This document shows, one piece after another, positions 1 through 5,609 of a stretch of DNA of 7,224 nucleotides. Position numbers and translations under genes: made by a program. Source of the stretch: Actinomycetes bacterium (GTDB lineage Bacteria; Actinomycetota; Actinomycetes; Actinomycetales; Cellulomonadaceae). Position 1 is the first letter of the stretch. Each line of letters opens with the position of its first letter. The notes beneath the pieces were generated by a model. The model was given only the letters and a program-made list of their open reading frames with translations. It had not been told where the DNA came from and made no database searches. The DNA is taken from positions 1-7,224 of the forward strand of contig JAEWQZ010000004.1 in the NCBI GenBank assembly GCA_023460255.1, in the 5' to 3' direction.

Positions 1-1
1 C

Positions 2-988
2 ATGTCCCCAGAGCTCGCCGTCGAGGCACACGGCCTCGTCAAGCACTTCCGCACCACGAAGGCGGTCGACGGCGTCGACCTCGCCATCCCGACCGGGAGC
101 GTCTACGGCTTCCTCGGCCCGAACGGCGCGGGCAAGACCACGACCGTCCGGATGCTCGCCACCCTCCTGCGGCCCGACGCCGGCACCGCCGCCGTCTTCG
201 GCCACGACGTCCGCCACGAGGCGGAGGCGGTCCGCGGCCTGGTCGGGCTGACCGGGCAGTTCGCGTCCGTCGACGAGGACCTCACCGGCACCGAGAACCT
301 CGTGCTCATCGCCCGCCTCTACGGCTTCTCCCGCCCCGCCGCCCGCGCCCGCGCCGCCGAGCTGCTGCACGCGTTCGAGCTCGACGAGGCGGCGGACCGT
401 CAGGTGAAGACGTTCTCCGGCGGCATGCACCGCCGGATCGACCTCGCCGCGTCCATGGTGATCAGCCCGCGCGTGCTGTTCCTCGACGAGCCGACCACCG
501 GCCTGGACCCTCGCTCGCGCAACCAGGTGTGGGACATCATCCAGGTGCTCGTCGAGCACGGCACCACCGTGCTGCTGACCACCCAGTACCTCGAGGAGGC
601 CGACACCCTCGCCGACCGGATCGCGGTCATCGACCACGGCCGGGTCATCGCCGAGGGCACCGCCCCTGAGCTCAAGGCGTCGGTCGGCTCGAGCTCGGTG
701 CACCTGCGCCTCACCGACGCCGCGCAACGTCCCCTGGCGCAGGACGTGATGACCCGCGTGCTGGGCGTGCCCGTCGGCCTGCCGACCGACACCTCCGCGC
801 TCGACGCCCGGATCGGGGCGGCACGCGACGCCGCCGACCTGCTGCCCGCCCTGCTCGACGCCGGCGTCGACGTCGCCGAGCTCTCGCTCGGGCAGCCTTC
901 GCTCGACGAGGTCTTCCTCGCCCTCACGGGACACCCGGCCGCGGCCGACCCGGACGGCGCAGAGGAGACCGGGGAGGAGGTGGCATGA
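2..988 (+). CDS. DrrA-type ABC transporter ATP-binding protein
   Basis: This is the cytoplasmic ATPase of an ABC exporter of the daunorubicin-resistance (DrrA) subfamily, which powers efflux of drugs or lipids through a separate permease. It is 328 aa. Visible motifs are Walker A GPNGAGKTT (residues 39-47), Q-loop Q86, signature SGGM (139-142), Walker B VLFLDEP (158-164) and the D-loop GLDPRSR that follows. The switch position reads TTQYLEEAD, with Gln195 where most ABC ATPases have His; this is usual in DrrA proteins. The C-terminal part (about 225-315) resembles the DrrA accessory domain and ends with a LDEVFLALTG motif. The ATG at base 2 gives a normal N-terminus, but its upstream region lies outside the window. 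The stop overlaps the next gene's start as ATGA, so the two form an operon. The substrate cannot be inferred. Confidence 0.95.
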   Translation: MSPELAVEAHGLVKHFRTTKAVDGVDLAIPTGSVYGFLGPNGAGKTTTVRMLATLLRPDAGTAAVFGHDVRHEAEAVRGLVGLTGQFASVDEDLTGTENLVLIARLYGFSRPAARARAAELLHAFELDEAADRQVKTFSGGMHRRIDLAASMVISPRVLFLDEPTTGLDPRSRNQVWDIIQVLVEHGTTVLLTTQYLEEADTLADRIAVIDHGRVIAEGTAPELKASVGSSSVHLRLTDAAQRPLAQDVMTRVLGVPVGLPTDTSALDARIGAARDAADLLPALLDAGVDVAELSLGQPSLDEVFLALTGHPAAADPDGAEETGEEVA

Positions 989-1839
989 CCGCCGCCGACA
1001 CCGGCCGGGCCACCCCGGCGACCATTACCGAGCCCAACCCCCTGCGGGCGGCCATCGCGTCGGGCGAGCGGCCACCACGCCCCGGACCCGTGGCCAACGC
1101 GCTCACGTTCGGCTGGCGGGCCCTGCTGAAGATCAAGCACGTGCCGGAGCAGCTGTTCGACGTCACGCTGACGCCGATCATCTTCACCCTCATGTTCACG
1201 TACCTGTTCGGTGGGGCCATCGCCGGCGACGTGCAGACCTACTTGCAGTTCCTGCTGCCCGGGATCCTCGTCCAGACGGTGCTCATCATCACCGTGTACA
1301 CGGGCTTCACCCTCAACACGGACATCACCAAGGGGGTCTTCGACAGGTTCCGGTCGCTGCCCGTCTGGCGGCCGTCCCCGGTCGTCGGCGCCCTGCTCGG
1401 TGACACCGTCCGGTACTCCGTGGCCTCCGCCATCACGCTCGGCCTCGGCTTCATCATCGGCTTCCGCGCCGGGGGCGGCGTCGTCGGGGTGCTCCTCGGC
1501 GTGGCGCTGCTCCTCGTGTTCGCCTTCGCGATCTCGTGGATCTTCACGTCGCTCGGGCTGGTCATGCGCTCGCCCAACGCCGTCATGGGGACCTCGATGA
1601 TGATCCTCATGCCGCTGACGTTCGCGTCGAACATCTTCGCCCCCCCGTCGACCATGCCGGGGTGGCTGCGCACCTGGGCGGAGGACATCAACCCCGTCAG
1701 CGGCCTGGTCACCGCCGTGCGCGCGCTGATGGACGGGACGGCGACGTTCTCGCAGGTGGCATGGGTGCTCGTGGCCGCCGCGGTCATCACCGCGGTCATG
1801 GCGCCGATCACGATGCGGCTCTACCGCACCCGCACGTGA
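985..1839 (+). CDS. DrrB-type ABC-2 transporter permease
   Basis: This is the membrane partner of the preceding ATPase, an ABC-2 family permease of 284 aa (normal size for DrrB). A hydrophilic N-terminus of about 55 residues precedes six probable membrane segments, roughly at residues 58-78, 88-109, 141-160, 164-191, 198-220 and 254-276. The loop after the second segment carries KGVFDRFRSLP (116-126), a conserved DrrB-family element likely to contact the ATPase. FASNIFAP and the W-x-x-x-INP stretch near 215-237 are also typical of ABC-2 permeases. The ATG overlaps the upstream stop by 4 bases (ATGA) and follows a strong purine-rich ribosome binding site at 971-980, which supports coupled translation. 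The two genes should make one efflux complex. The exported compound is unknown, and no adjacent regulator is visible inside the window. Confidence 0.94.
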   Translation: MTAADTGRATPATITEPNPLRAAIASGERPPRPGPVANALTFGWRALLKIKHVPEQLFDVTLTPIIFTLMFTYLFGGAIAGDVQTYLQFLLPGILVQTVLIITVYTGFTLNTDITKGVFDRFRSLPVWRPSPVVGALLGDTVRYSVASAITLGLGFIIGFRAGGGVVGVLLGVALLLVFAFAISWIFTSLGLVMRSPNAVMGTSMMILMPLTFASNIFAPPSTMPGWLRTWAEDINPVSGLVTAVRALMDGTATFSQVAWVLVAAAVITAVMAPITMRLYRTRT

Positions 1840-1869
1840 CCGCGCCGGAGTGCGGAGGGGGCCGTCGGG

Positions 1870-1898
1870 CCCGATCAGGCGCCAGACCCGATCAGGCG
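1870..1898. repeat. 12-bp direct repeat in convergent intergenic gap
   Basis: CCCGATCAGGCG occurs at 1870-1881 and again at 1887-1898, with a 17-base period and 5 bases between copies. The second copy covers the stop codon and last codons of the minus-strand universal stress protein gene. No U-tract or strong hairpin accompanies it. It may be a small local duplication; no function can be assigned. Confidence 0.6.
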
Positions 1899-2857
1899 AC
1901 GCCGCCGGCGTCCCACTCCTCCTCGCGGGCGCGCATGGTGACGACCATCACCGGGCAGGACGCATGGTGCAGCACCGCCTGGCTCGTCGACCCGAGGAGC
2001 AGCCCCGCGAAGCCGCCCCGCCCACGCGAACCGACCACCACCAGGTCGACGGCCGTGGAGAACTCGGTGAGGAGCTGGGCCGCCGTGCCGTCGAGCACGT
2101 GCCGGCGCACCTGCATCGACTCGTGCCCGACCAACGCCCGCTCCACGACGACGTCGAGCCCCTCACCGACGTCGCGGAGCACCACCTCGTGGTCCACGGC
2201 GGCGGGGAGCCACGCCAGGTAGCTCGTGCTCGTGCCGATGGGCACCGCCGCCAGGGCGGTCAGCTCGGCCTGCCATGCCTCGGCCTCGCTGATCGCGCGC
2301 TCGAGGGCGACCTCGGCAGCCGGGGACCCGTCCACACCGACGACGATCCGCCGCACGGGCAGGTGGTCGCCCTCCTCCTGCACGTCGGGCACGTCGGAGG
2401 CCGACGACCCGGTCCTGTCGTACCGGCGGTAGGGCACGACGACCGTCGGGCAGTGCGCGTGGGCCGGCAGCGCCGACGACACGGTGCCGAGGAGTCGCTC
2501 GGCGAACCCGCCGCGCCCACGCGTACCGACGACGACCAGCGCCGCCTCGCGGGACAGCTCGACGAGGACGGCCGCGGCGTCGCCGGTCGCGACCGCCGAC
2601 GTCATGCGCAGCCCGACGGGCGCCACGCGGGCCAGCGCCTCGTCGAGCACCGCACGGGCACCCTCCGCGATCGCCGAGTCGTCGAGCGCCGCGTACCCGC
2701 CGTCGAGCGCCGCCGCCGTGAAGGTGGGCACCGAGTACGCGCAGACCAGGTGCAGCCCCAGCCCGTGCACCTGCGCGTACGCGGCGGCCCAGTCGAGGGC
2801 GGCCAGGCTCGGGGGGGATCCGTCGACACCGACCAGGACCACGTCGTGGTGCGTCAT
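1892..2857 (-). CDS. Universal stress protein, tandem UspA domains
   Basis: This 321-aa cytoplasmic protein has two UspA domains, about residues 3-142 and 168-306, joined by an acidic linker. Each domain opens with a beta strand ending in VGVDGSP (around 9-15 and 173-179), where the Asp contacts the nucleotide in known Usp structures. Each also carries the ATP-binding Gly-rich loop: GTRGRGGFAERLLGT (111-125) and GSRGRGGFAGLLLGS (276-290). Both loops are intact, so both domains probably bind ATP. Tandem Usp proteins of this size are common in actinobacteria and are linked to hypoxia, starvation or redox stress; the trigger here is unknown. The ATG is preceded by GGAGGA (plus-strand complement at 2861-2866). 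The gene is convergent with the ABC operon and lies 92 bases behind the HNH gene, so it could have its own promoter or be read through from that gene. I saw no strong promoter box in the gap. Confidence 0.95.
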   Translation of the reverse strand: MTHHDVVLVGVDGSPPSLAALDWAAAYAQVHGLGLHLVCAYSVPTFTAAALDGGYAALDDSAIAEGARAVLDEALARVAPVGLRMTSAVATGDAAAVLVELSREAALVVVGTRGRGGFAERLLGTVSSALPAHAHCPTVVVPYRRYDRTGSSASDVPDVQEEGDHLPVRRIVVGVDGSPAAEVALERAISEAEAWQAELTALAAVPIGTSTSYLAWLPAAVDHEVVLRDVGEGLDVVVERALVGHESMQVRRHVLDGTAAQLLTEFSTAVDLVVVGSRGRGGFAGLLLGSTSQAVLHHASCPVMVVTMRAREEEWDAGGVA

Positions 2858-2949
2858 CGCTCCTCCATCGGCAGGCGGACATCATCAGTCTGCCCCACAC
2901 GGAGGCGGATGGAGCCGCGATCGACGGGGTCGGTCGGGCGGGAGCGCGC

Positions 2950-3516
2950 TCAGGCCGCCGGCAGGTAGGCGTGCCAGGACGGGTGCGGGCGGACGGCGGC
3001 GGCGAGCAGCGCCGTCCCCCCGCGGGGGGCCGCCGGCACGACGAGCAGCTGCCAGCCGAGCTCCGAGAGCAGACGGTCCGCCTTGTGGTGGTTGCACCGC
3101 GAGCAGGCCGCCACGACGTTCGTCCACTCGTGAACCCCGCCGCGGGAGCGCGGGTGGACGTGGTCGACGGTGTCGGCGGGGCCGGCGCAGTACGCGCAGC
3201 GGAAGGCGTCCCGCTGGAGGACCGTGCGCCGGGTGGGCGGCACGGCGCGCCGGAACGGCACGTGCACGTAGCGCGTCAGGCAGAGCACCTGCGGCACCGG
3301 CAGCACGAGGCTCTCCGAGCGCAGGTACCTGTCGGACTCCAGCACCAGCGCCTTGCCGCTGAGGACCAGGGTGATCGCGCGGTGCAGGCTCACGACGCAC
3401 AGCGGCTCGCGGCTGGCGTTGAGCAGGAGCGACCGCCGGGCGGTGGTCGCTGCATGGTGGTCCTCGCTGGCGGACTGGCTGTCCGCGGGAGGGACCTGGA
3501 CGTGGACGGGTCTCAC
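2950..3516 (-). CDS. HNH endonuclease family protein
   Basis: This is a 188-aa protein with an N-terminal domain (about residues 28-100, LLNASREPLCVVSLHRAI onward) typical of a widespread actinobacterial HNH family, followed by a zinc-bound HNH domain. The zinc ligands are the CAYC pair (107-110) and the CSRC pair (138-141). The HNH core is DH (118-119), HPRSRGG (121-127), Asn133 and CNHHK (141-145). These residues are intact, so metal-dependent DNA nicking or cleavage is plausible, but the physiological role of this family is not established. The GTG at 3516 was chosen because a perfect AGGAGG lies 6 bases upstream. A longer frame to an ATG at 3639 is open, but that ATG falls in the loop of a terminator hairpin and the added residues look unconserved. 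No phage or restriction genes are adjacent, so a homing or mobile role is not supported by context. Confidence 0.92.
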   Translation of the reverse strand: MRPVHVQVPPADSQSASEDHHAATTARRSLLLNASREPLCVVSLHRAITLVLSGKALVLESDRYLRSESLVLPVPQVLCLTRYVHVPFRRAVPPTRRTVLQRDAFRCAYCAGPADTVDHVHPRSRGGVHEWTNVVAACSRCNHHKADRLLSELGWQLLVVPAAPRGGTALLAAAVRPHPSWHAYLPAA

Positions 3517-3522
3517 GGTGGG

Positions 3523-3528
3523 CCTCCT
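3523..3528 (-). promoter_or_regulatory. Ribosome binding site deciding the HNH gene start
   Basis: The minus strand reads AGGAGG here, 6 bases upstream of the GTG at 3516-3514. This is an ideal Shine-Dalgarno spacing and places the start 41 codons inside the longest open frame. Confidence 0.85.
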
Positions 3529-3569
3529 GTCGGGACCCGGCTGGCTGCAGGGTCCGGTGACGCAGGGCC

Positions 3570-3575
3570 AGACTA
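3570..3575 (-). promoter_or_regulatory. Possible -10 element for the HNH gene
   Basis: The minus strand reads TAGTCT, which fits the TAnnnT -10 consensus, about 54 bases upstream of the GTG start. No convincing -35 hexamer lies 16-18 bases further upstream, so this is a weak call based on one box. Confidence 0.3.
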
Positions 3576-3624
3576 CGCGAGGGCGCCGTCGCCTCCCCGG
3601 TTCATTTCCCGGCGCGGATGCACG

Positions 3625-3656
3625 AGGGCCCGTGGACATCGTCGTCCACGGGCCCT
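3625..3656 (-). terminator. 13-bp perfect hairpin terminator after NlpC/P60 gene
   Basis: The arms at 3625-3637 and 3644-3656 are perfect 13-base complements (AGGGCCCGTGGAC and its reverse complement) around a 6-base loop. The hairpin begins 20 bases after the stop codon of the NlpC/P60 gene and lies upstream of the HNH gene on the same strand. Neither side has a clear U-tract, which is common for actinobacterial terminators. It probably ends the NlpC transcript and separates it from the HNH gene. Confidence 0.82.
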
Positions 3657-3676
3657 GATGCGGCTGTCGGCCGGTG

Positions 3677-4423
3677 TCAGCCGGTCACCCGGACGTAGGT
3701 CGGGTTGGACTGCCAGATCGCCCGGAACTGGATGGTCTTGCCGGGCCGCGGGGCGTCGATCTGCAGGCCGTTGCCGGCGTAGATCCCGACGTGCCCAGGG
3801 GAGACGATGATGTCGCCGGGCAGCGGCTCGGTGACCCGGACACCCACGTTGTAGTAGGCGCCCGAGCTGCGCGGGAGCGAGATCCCCAGCTGCGCGTAGA
3901 CGTACTGGACGAAGCCCGAGCAGTCGAAGCCGTCGGGCGTCGAGCCGCCGTAGACGTACGGCACGCCGACGTAGCGGGCCGCGATCTCGAGGACGGCGTT
4001 GCCGGCCACGGACTGCGGGATCGCGTTGTTGACGGCCCGCGCGGAGCGCGACGCCGTCGACGACGTGCTGCGGCGGACGACGGGCTGCGGCTTGGGGTTC
4101 GCCGTGACGGTGATCTGCGGCGCGTCGAACGCCCACGCGGCCTCGGCGGGGACGGACACGACGGGCGACGTGGCCAGGGCGGCCCGGGCCTCAGCCGTCA
4201 GGGCGGCGACGTCGACGGGCGGGAGTGCGTTGGCAGGACCCTCGGCGGGGGCTCCGGAGGCCGGGATCGCCATCGTGGTGATGGCAAGGCCACCGGCCAC
4301 GCCGACGGCGGCGGACCGACGGCCGACGGCAGCCATCCCGTTCGCTGCGGCGGTGGCGAGGTCGTCCAGGGGGGTCAGCGGGCGACACTCTGAACGGTGC
4401 CGGGCGCGGTGTGAGTCGGTCAC
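3677..4423 (-). CDS. Secreted NlpC/P60 peptidoglycan endopeptidase
   Basis: This protein of 248 aa is predicted to be exported and to cut peptide stems of peptidoglycan. A basic N-terminal stretch of about 36 residues precedes a hydrophobic signal segment (about 37-54), with likely cleavage near ASGAPA. A Ser/Thr/Pro-containing linker follows, then the NlpC/P60 domain (about 139-248). The catalytic Cys168 is in DCSGFV and the His211 is in GHVGIYAG. The third active-site position, 12 residues after the His, is Asp223 (QIDAP), where many relatives have His and RipA-like enzymes have Glu. LPRSSGAYYN and PLPGDII are standard family motifs. The GTG at 4423 was chosen because GGAGAGG lies 5 bases upstream and directly follows the riboswitch. 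A GTG at 4477 is in frame but lies inside the riboswitch, and an internal ATG at 4336 lacks a good ribosome binding site. c-di-AMP control of the gene is expected. Confidence 0.94.
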   Translation of the reverse strand: MTDSHRARHRSECRPLTPLDDLATAAANGMAAVGRRSAAVGVAGGLAITTMAIPASGAPAEGPANALPPVDVAALTAEARAALATSPVVSVPAEAAWAFDAPQITVTANPKPQPVVRRSTSSTASRSARAVNNAIPQSVAGNAVLEIAARYVGVPYVYGGSTPDGFDCSGFVQYVYAQLGISLPRSSGAYYNVGVRVTEPLPGDIIVSPGHVGIYAGNGLQIDAPRPGKTIQFRAIWQSNPTYVRVTG

Positions 4424-4428
4424 GCGTA

Positions 4429-4435
4429 CCTCTCC
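4429..4435 (-). promoter_or_regulatory. Ribosome binding site of NlpC/P60 gene, abutting riboswitch P1
   Basis: The minus strand reads GGAGAGG, 5 bases before the GTG at 4423-4421. The base before it (4436) is the last base of the riboswitch P1 helix. This decides the start codon and suggests that folding of the riboswitch affects ribosome access. Confidence 0.82.
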
Positions 4436-4604
4436 GACGCCTGCGAGGTGAGCTGTCGGGTTCGGGTGGGAGATCACCCGGCCCCGGTCGCTTGCGCTCC
4501 CGGGACTTCACCCCAAGGGCCTCAGGATCGAGACCCGAAGTGGTTCCCCCGCTCCTGCCAGTGCGAGTCGAACGGACCTGGGAGCGGTGGCAGGACTCGG
4601 CGTC
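4436..4604 (-). ncRNA. Cyclic-di-AMP riboswitch (ydaO/yuaA leader)
   Basis: The 5' leader of the NlpC/P60 gene carries the hallmark blocks of the actinobacterial ydaO/yuaA RNA in the right order on the minus strand. They are CGCCGAGTCCTGCC, GGCAGGAGCGGGGGAACCA, TTGGGGTGAAGTCCCGG and CCCGAACCCGACAGCTCACC, followed by TCGCAGGCGTC. P1 can form between GACGCC (4604-4599) and GGCGTC (4441-4436). An inner helix can form between CCTGCC (4594-4589) and GGCAGG (4559-4554). A peripheral CCCGG/CCGGG hairpin sits in the 3' half. This class binds c-di-AMP, usually as an OFF switch, and in actinobacteria it often precedes cell-wall hydrolases such as NlpC/P60 and Rpf proteins, as here. Only 12 bases separate P1 from the start codon, leaving no room for an intrinsic terminator after the aptamer. 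The sequence match is strong; the mechanism is inferred. Confidence 0.92.
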
Positions 4605-4624
4605 CACTCCAGGGCTTCTCGGAG

Positions 4625-4665
4625 GAGGGTTCCTCGAAGCGCTTCGCACAGTACCCGAGGGTTCC
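4625..4665 (-). repeat. Direct repeat flanking a 12-bp palindrome at the NlpC promoter start region
   Basis: On the minus strand GGAACCCTC occurs at 4665-4657, inside the promoter spacer, and again at 4633-4625, after the expected transcription start, a 32-base period. Between them lies the perfect palindrome CGAAGCGCTTCG (4646-4635), which covers the predicted +1. Such an arrangement could be a protein-binding operator or a 5' RNA hairpin. No known regulator box is recognised. Confidence 0.55.
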
Positions 4666-4677
4666 GCGGAATGTCAC
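4648..4677 (-). promoter_or_regulatory. Sigma-70-type promoter for riboswitch-NlpC/P60 transcript
   Basis: The minus strand has GTGACA (4677-4672, five of six matches to TTGACA), an 18-base spacer and TACTGT (4653-4648, fits TAnnnT). Transcription would start near 4641-4642, about 37 bases before the aptamer P1. Both boxes are unusually good for such GC-rich DNA, and the position fits the downstream riboswitch. Confidence 0.65.
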
Positions 4678-4731
4678 GCTGCGGTCACGGAGCGGTCGTC
4701 GCGTCGCACCGCGACACGTCTCGGTACGCGG

Positions 4732-4776
4732 GGTGGGCGCGCCGATCGGCCCACCTTCCAGGGACGAAGGTCCTGG
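4732..4776 (-). terminator. Hairpins downstream of dtxR, possible terminator
   Basis: A 7-bp perfect stem (GGTGGGC at 4732-4738 with GCCCACC at 4749-4755) surrounds a 10-base loop. Next to it, ACCTTC (4753-4758) can pair with GAAGGT (4766-4771), and CCAGG (4758-4762) with CCTGG (4772-4776), as competing folds. They start a few bases after the dtxR stop at 4781 and lie upstream of the NlpC promoter, where termination is expected. There is no U-tract, so the call is moderate. Confidence 0.45.
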
Positions 4777-4780
4777 CGCG

Positions 4781-5500
4781 TCAGGCGTGGGTCGCCGGCA
4801 CGGCGACGAAGACGTGCCGGGCGACCTCGTCGGGCAGGTCCAGGACGACGTCGGACCCGACGGCGCCGACGGTCACCAGGCCCGGCCCGGGCCGCACCGT
4901 GACGGTGGCGTCGGGCACGACGCCCGCCCCCCGCAGCTGCGCGAGGAGCTCGGGCTCGACCTGCACCGGCTCGCCGAGCCGGGCCACGCGCACGGTCCCG
5001 GCCGCGTCGCCACCGTCGAGCGACCGCGCGAGCGCCGTCAGCGCCACGACGCCGTCGAGGAACTCCTCGGCGGGCTGCTCGCCCAGCTCGGCCAGGCCCG
5101 GGATCGGGTTGCCGTACGGCGAGCGCTGCGGGTGGTCGAGGAGCTCCACGAGCCGCTGCTCGACGCGCTCGCTCATCACGTGCTCCCAGCGGCACGCCTC
5201 GTCGTGCACGAGCGACCACTCGAGCCCGATGACGTCGGTGAGCAGGCGCTCGGCGAGGCGGTGCTTGCGCATGACGCGCGTCGCGGTGGCCAGGCCGTCC
5301 TCCGTGAGCTCCAGGTGCCGGTCGCCGCTGACGACGACGAGCCCGTCCCGCTCCATCCGTGCGACGGTCTGCGAGACGGTCGGACCGGAGTGCCCGAGGC
5401 GCTCCGCGATGCGCGCACGCAGCGGGACGATGCCCTCCTCGGCCAGCTCGTAGATGGTCTTGAGGTACATCTCCGTGGTGTCGATCAGGTCGCCGCTCAC
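4781..5500 (-). CDS. IdeR/DtxR-family metal-dependent transcriptional repressor
   Basis: This 239-aa cytoplasmic regulator binds DNA when loaded with Fe(II) or Mn(II) and represses metal-uptake or homeostasis genes. The winged-helix N-terminus (about 1-75) contains the near-invariant GPTVSQTVARMERDGL recognition helix region. The dimerisation domain (about 76-142) has all expected metal ligands: Met11, Cys103, Glu106 and His107 for the primary site, and His80, Glu84 and His99 for the ancillary site. A C-terminal SH3-like domain (about 165-239) retains Glu177 and Gln180, matching the ancillary-site ligands of IdeR. The domain set and NPIPGL motif favour an IdeR/DtxR-type sensor over short MntR proteins, so iron is the likelier metal. 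The GTG at 5500 was chosen because it aligns with the IdeR N-terminus and GGAGG lies upstream at 5515-5511, a rather long 10-base spacing. A far longer open frame on this strand is an artefact. The gene is divergent from serC. Confidence 0.95.
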   Translation of the reverse strand: MSGDLIDTTEMYLKTIYELAEEGIVPLRARIAERLGHSGPTVSQTVARMERDGLVVVSGDRHLELTEDGLATATRVMRKHRLAERLLTDVIGLEWSLVHDEACRWEHVMSERVEQRLVELLDHPQRSPYGNPIPGLAELGEQPAEEFLDGVVALTALARSLDGGDAAGTVRVARLGEPVQVEPELLAQLRGAGVVPDATVTVRPGPGLVTVGAVGSDVVLDLPDEVARHVFVAVPATHA

Positions 5501-5535
5501 GCTCGGCCTTCCTCCGCTCCTCGGGCTCGGGTCCA

Positions 5536-5541
5536 AGGTTA
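5536..5541 (-). promoter_or_regulatory. Possible -10 element of dtxR overlapping an iron-box-like half-site
   Basis: The minus strand reads TAACCT (fits TAnnnT), placing a start near 5529-5530 and leaving a leader of about 30 bases. The same six bases read AGGTTA on the plus strand, which equals one half of the IdeR/DtxR box consensus. The other half is not conserved and no good -35 is seen, so this is weak. Confidence 0.3.
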
Positions 5542-5596
5542 CGGCCCTGCGGGGGCCCGCCCGCGGACGTCCCGTCGGACGGCGGTCCGCGCCGCC

Positions 5597-5609
5597 TAGA
5601 GTTGGGCCG
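5597..5609 (+). promoter_or_regulatory. Leaderless promoter -10 and start of serC
   Basis: TAGAGT at 5597-5602 fits the TAnnnT -10 consensus. With its last base as -7, transcription starts at 5609, the G of the serC GTG codon, giving a leaderless mRNA. No Shine-Dalgarno lies before this GTG, which agrees with leaderless translation, common in actinobacteria. The -35 region (around 5574-5580) is poor. Confidence 0.55.

Noticed and set aside
1824..1855. CCGCAC/GTGCGG hairpin around the stop codon of the ABC permease as a terminator
   Set aside because: The stem is only 6 bp with a long loop, has two alternative left arms partly inside the coding region and no U-tract. It is not distinguishable from GC-rich background.
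2858..2949. A dedicated promoter for the universal stress protein gene
   Set aside because: I found no TAnnnT box with a plausible -35 at correct spacing in the 92-base gap. Read-through from the HNH gene or a non-standard promoter remains possible.
1850..2968. A 372-codon plus-strand open frame antisense to the universal stress protein gene
   Set aside because: It is rich in Arg, His, Gly and Asp with no recognisable domain, while the minus strand encodes an intact tandem Usp protein. It is a shadow frame.
2950..3516. The HNH protein as a homing endonuclease or restriction enzyme marking a mobile island
   Set aside because: There is no intron, intein, methylase, transposase or integrase nearby, and base composition is like the flanks.
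4424..4477. N-terminal extension of the NlpC/P60 gene to a GTG at 4477
   Set aside because: The extra codons are the 3' part of the c-di-AMP riboswitch, and the GTG at 4423 has a well-placed ribosome binding site.
4641..4664. An ECF sigma promoter based on GGAAC upstream of the NlpC gene
   Set aside because: The GGAAC motif is not followed by the expected -10 (TCT or GTT) at the right distance, whereas a good sigma-70-type pair overlaps the same position.
4448..5599. A 383-codon plus-strand open frame over the riboswitch and dtxR
   Set aside because: It crosses the riboswitch, promoter and terminator region and is antisense to a well-conserved repressor. No domain is recognisable.
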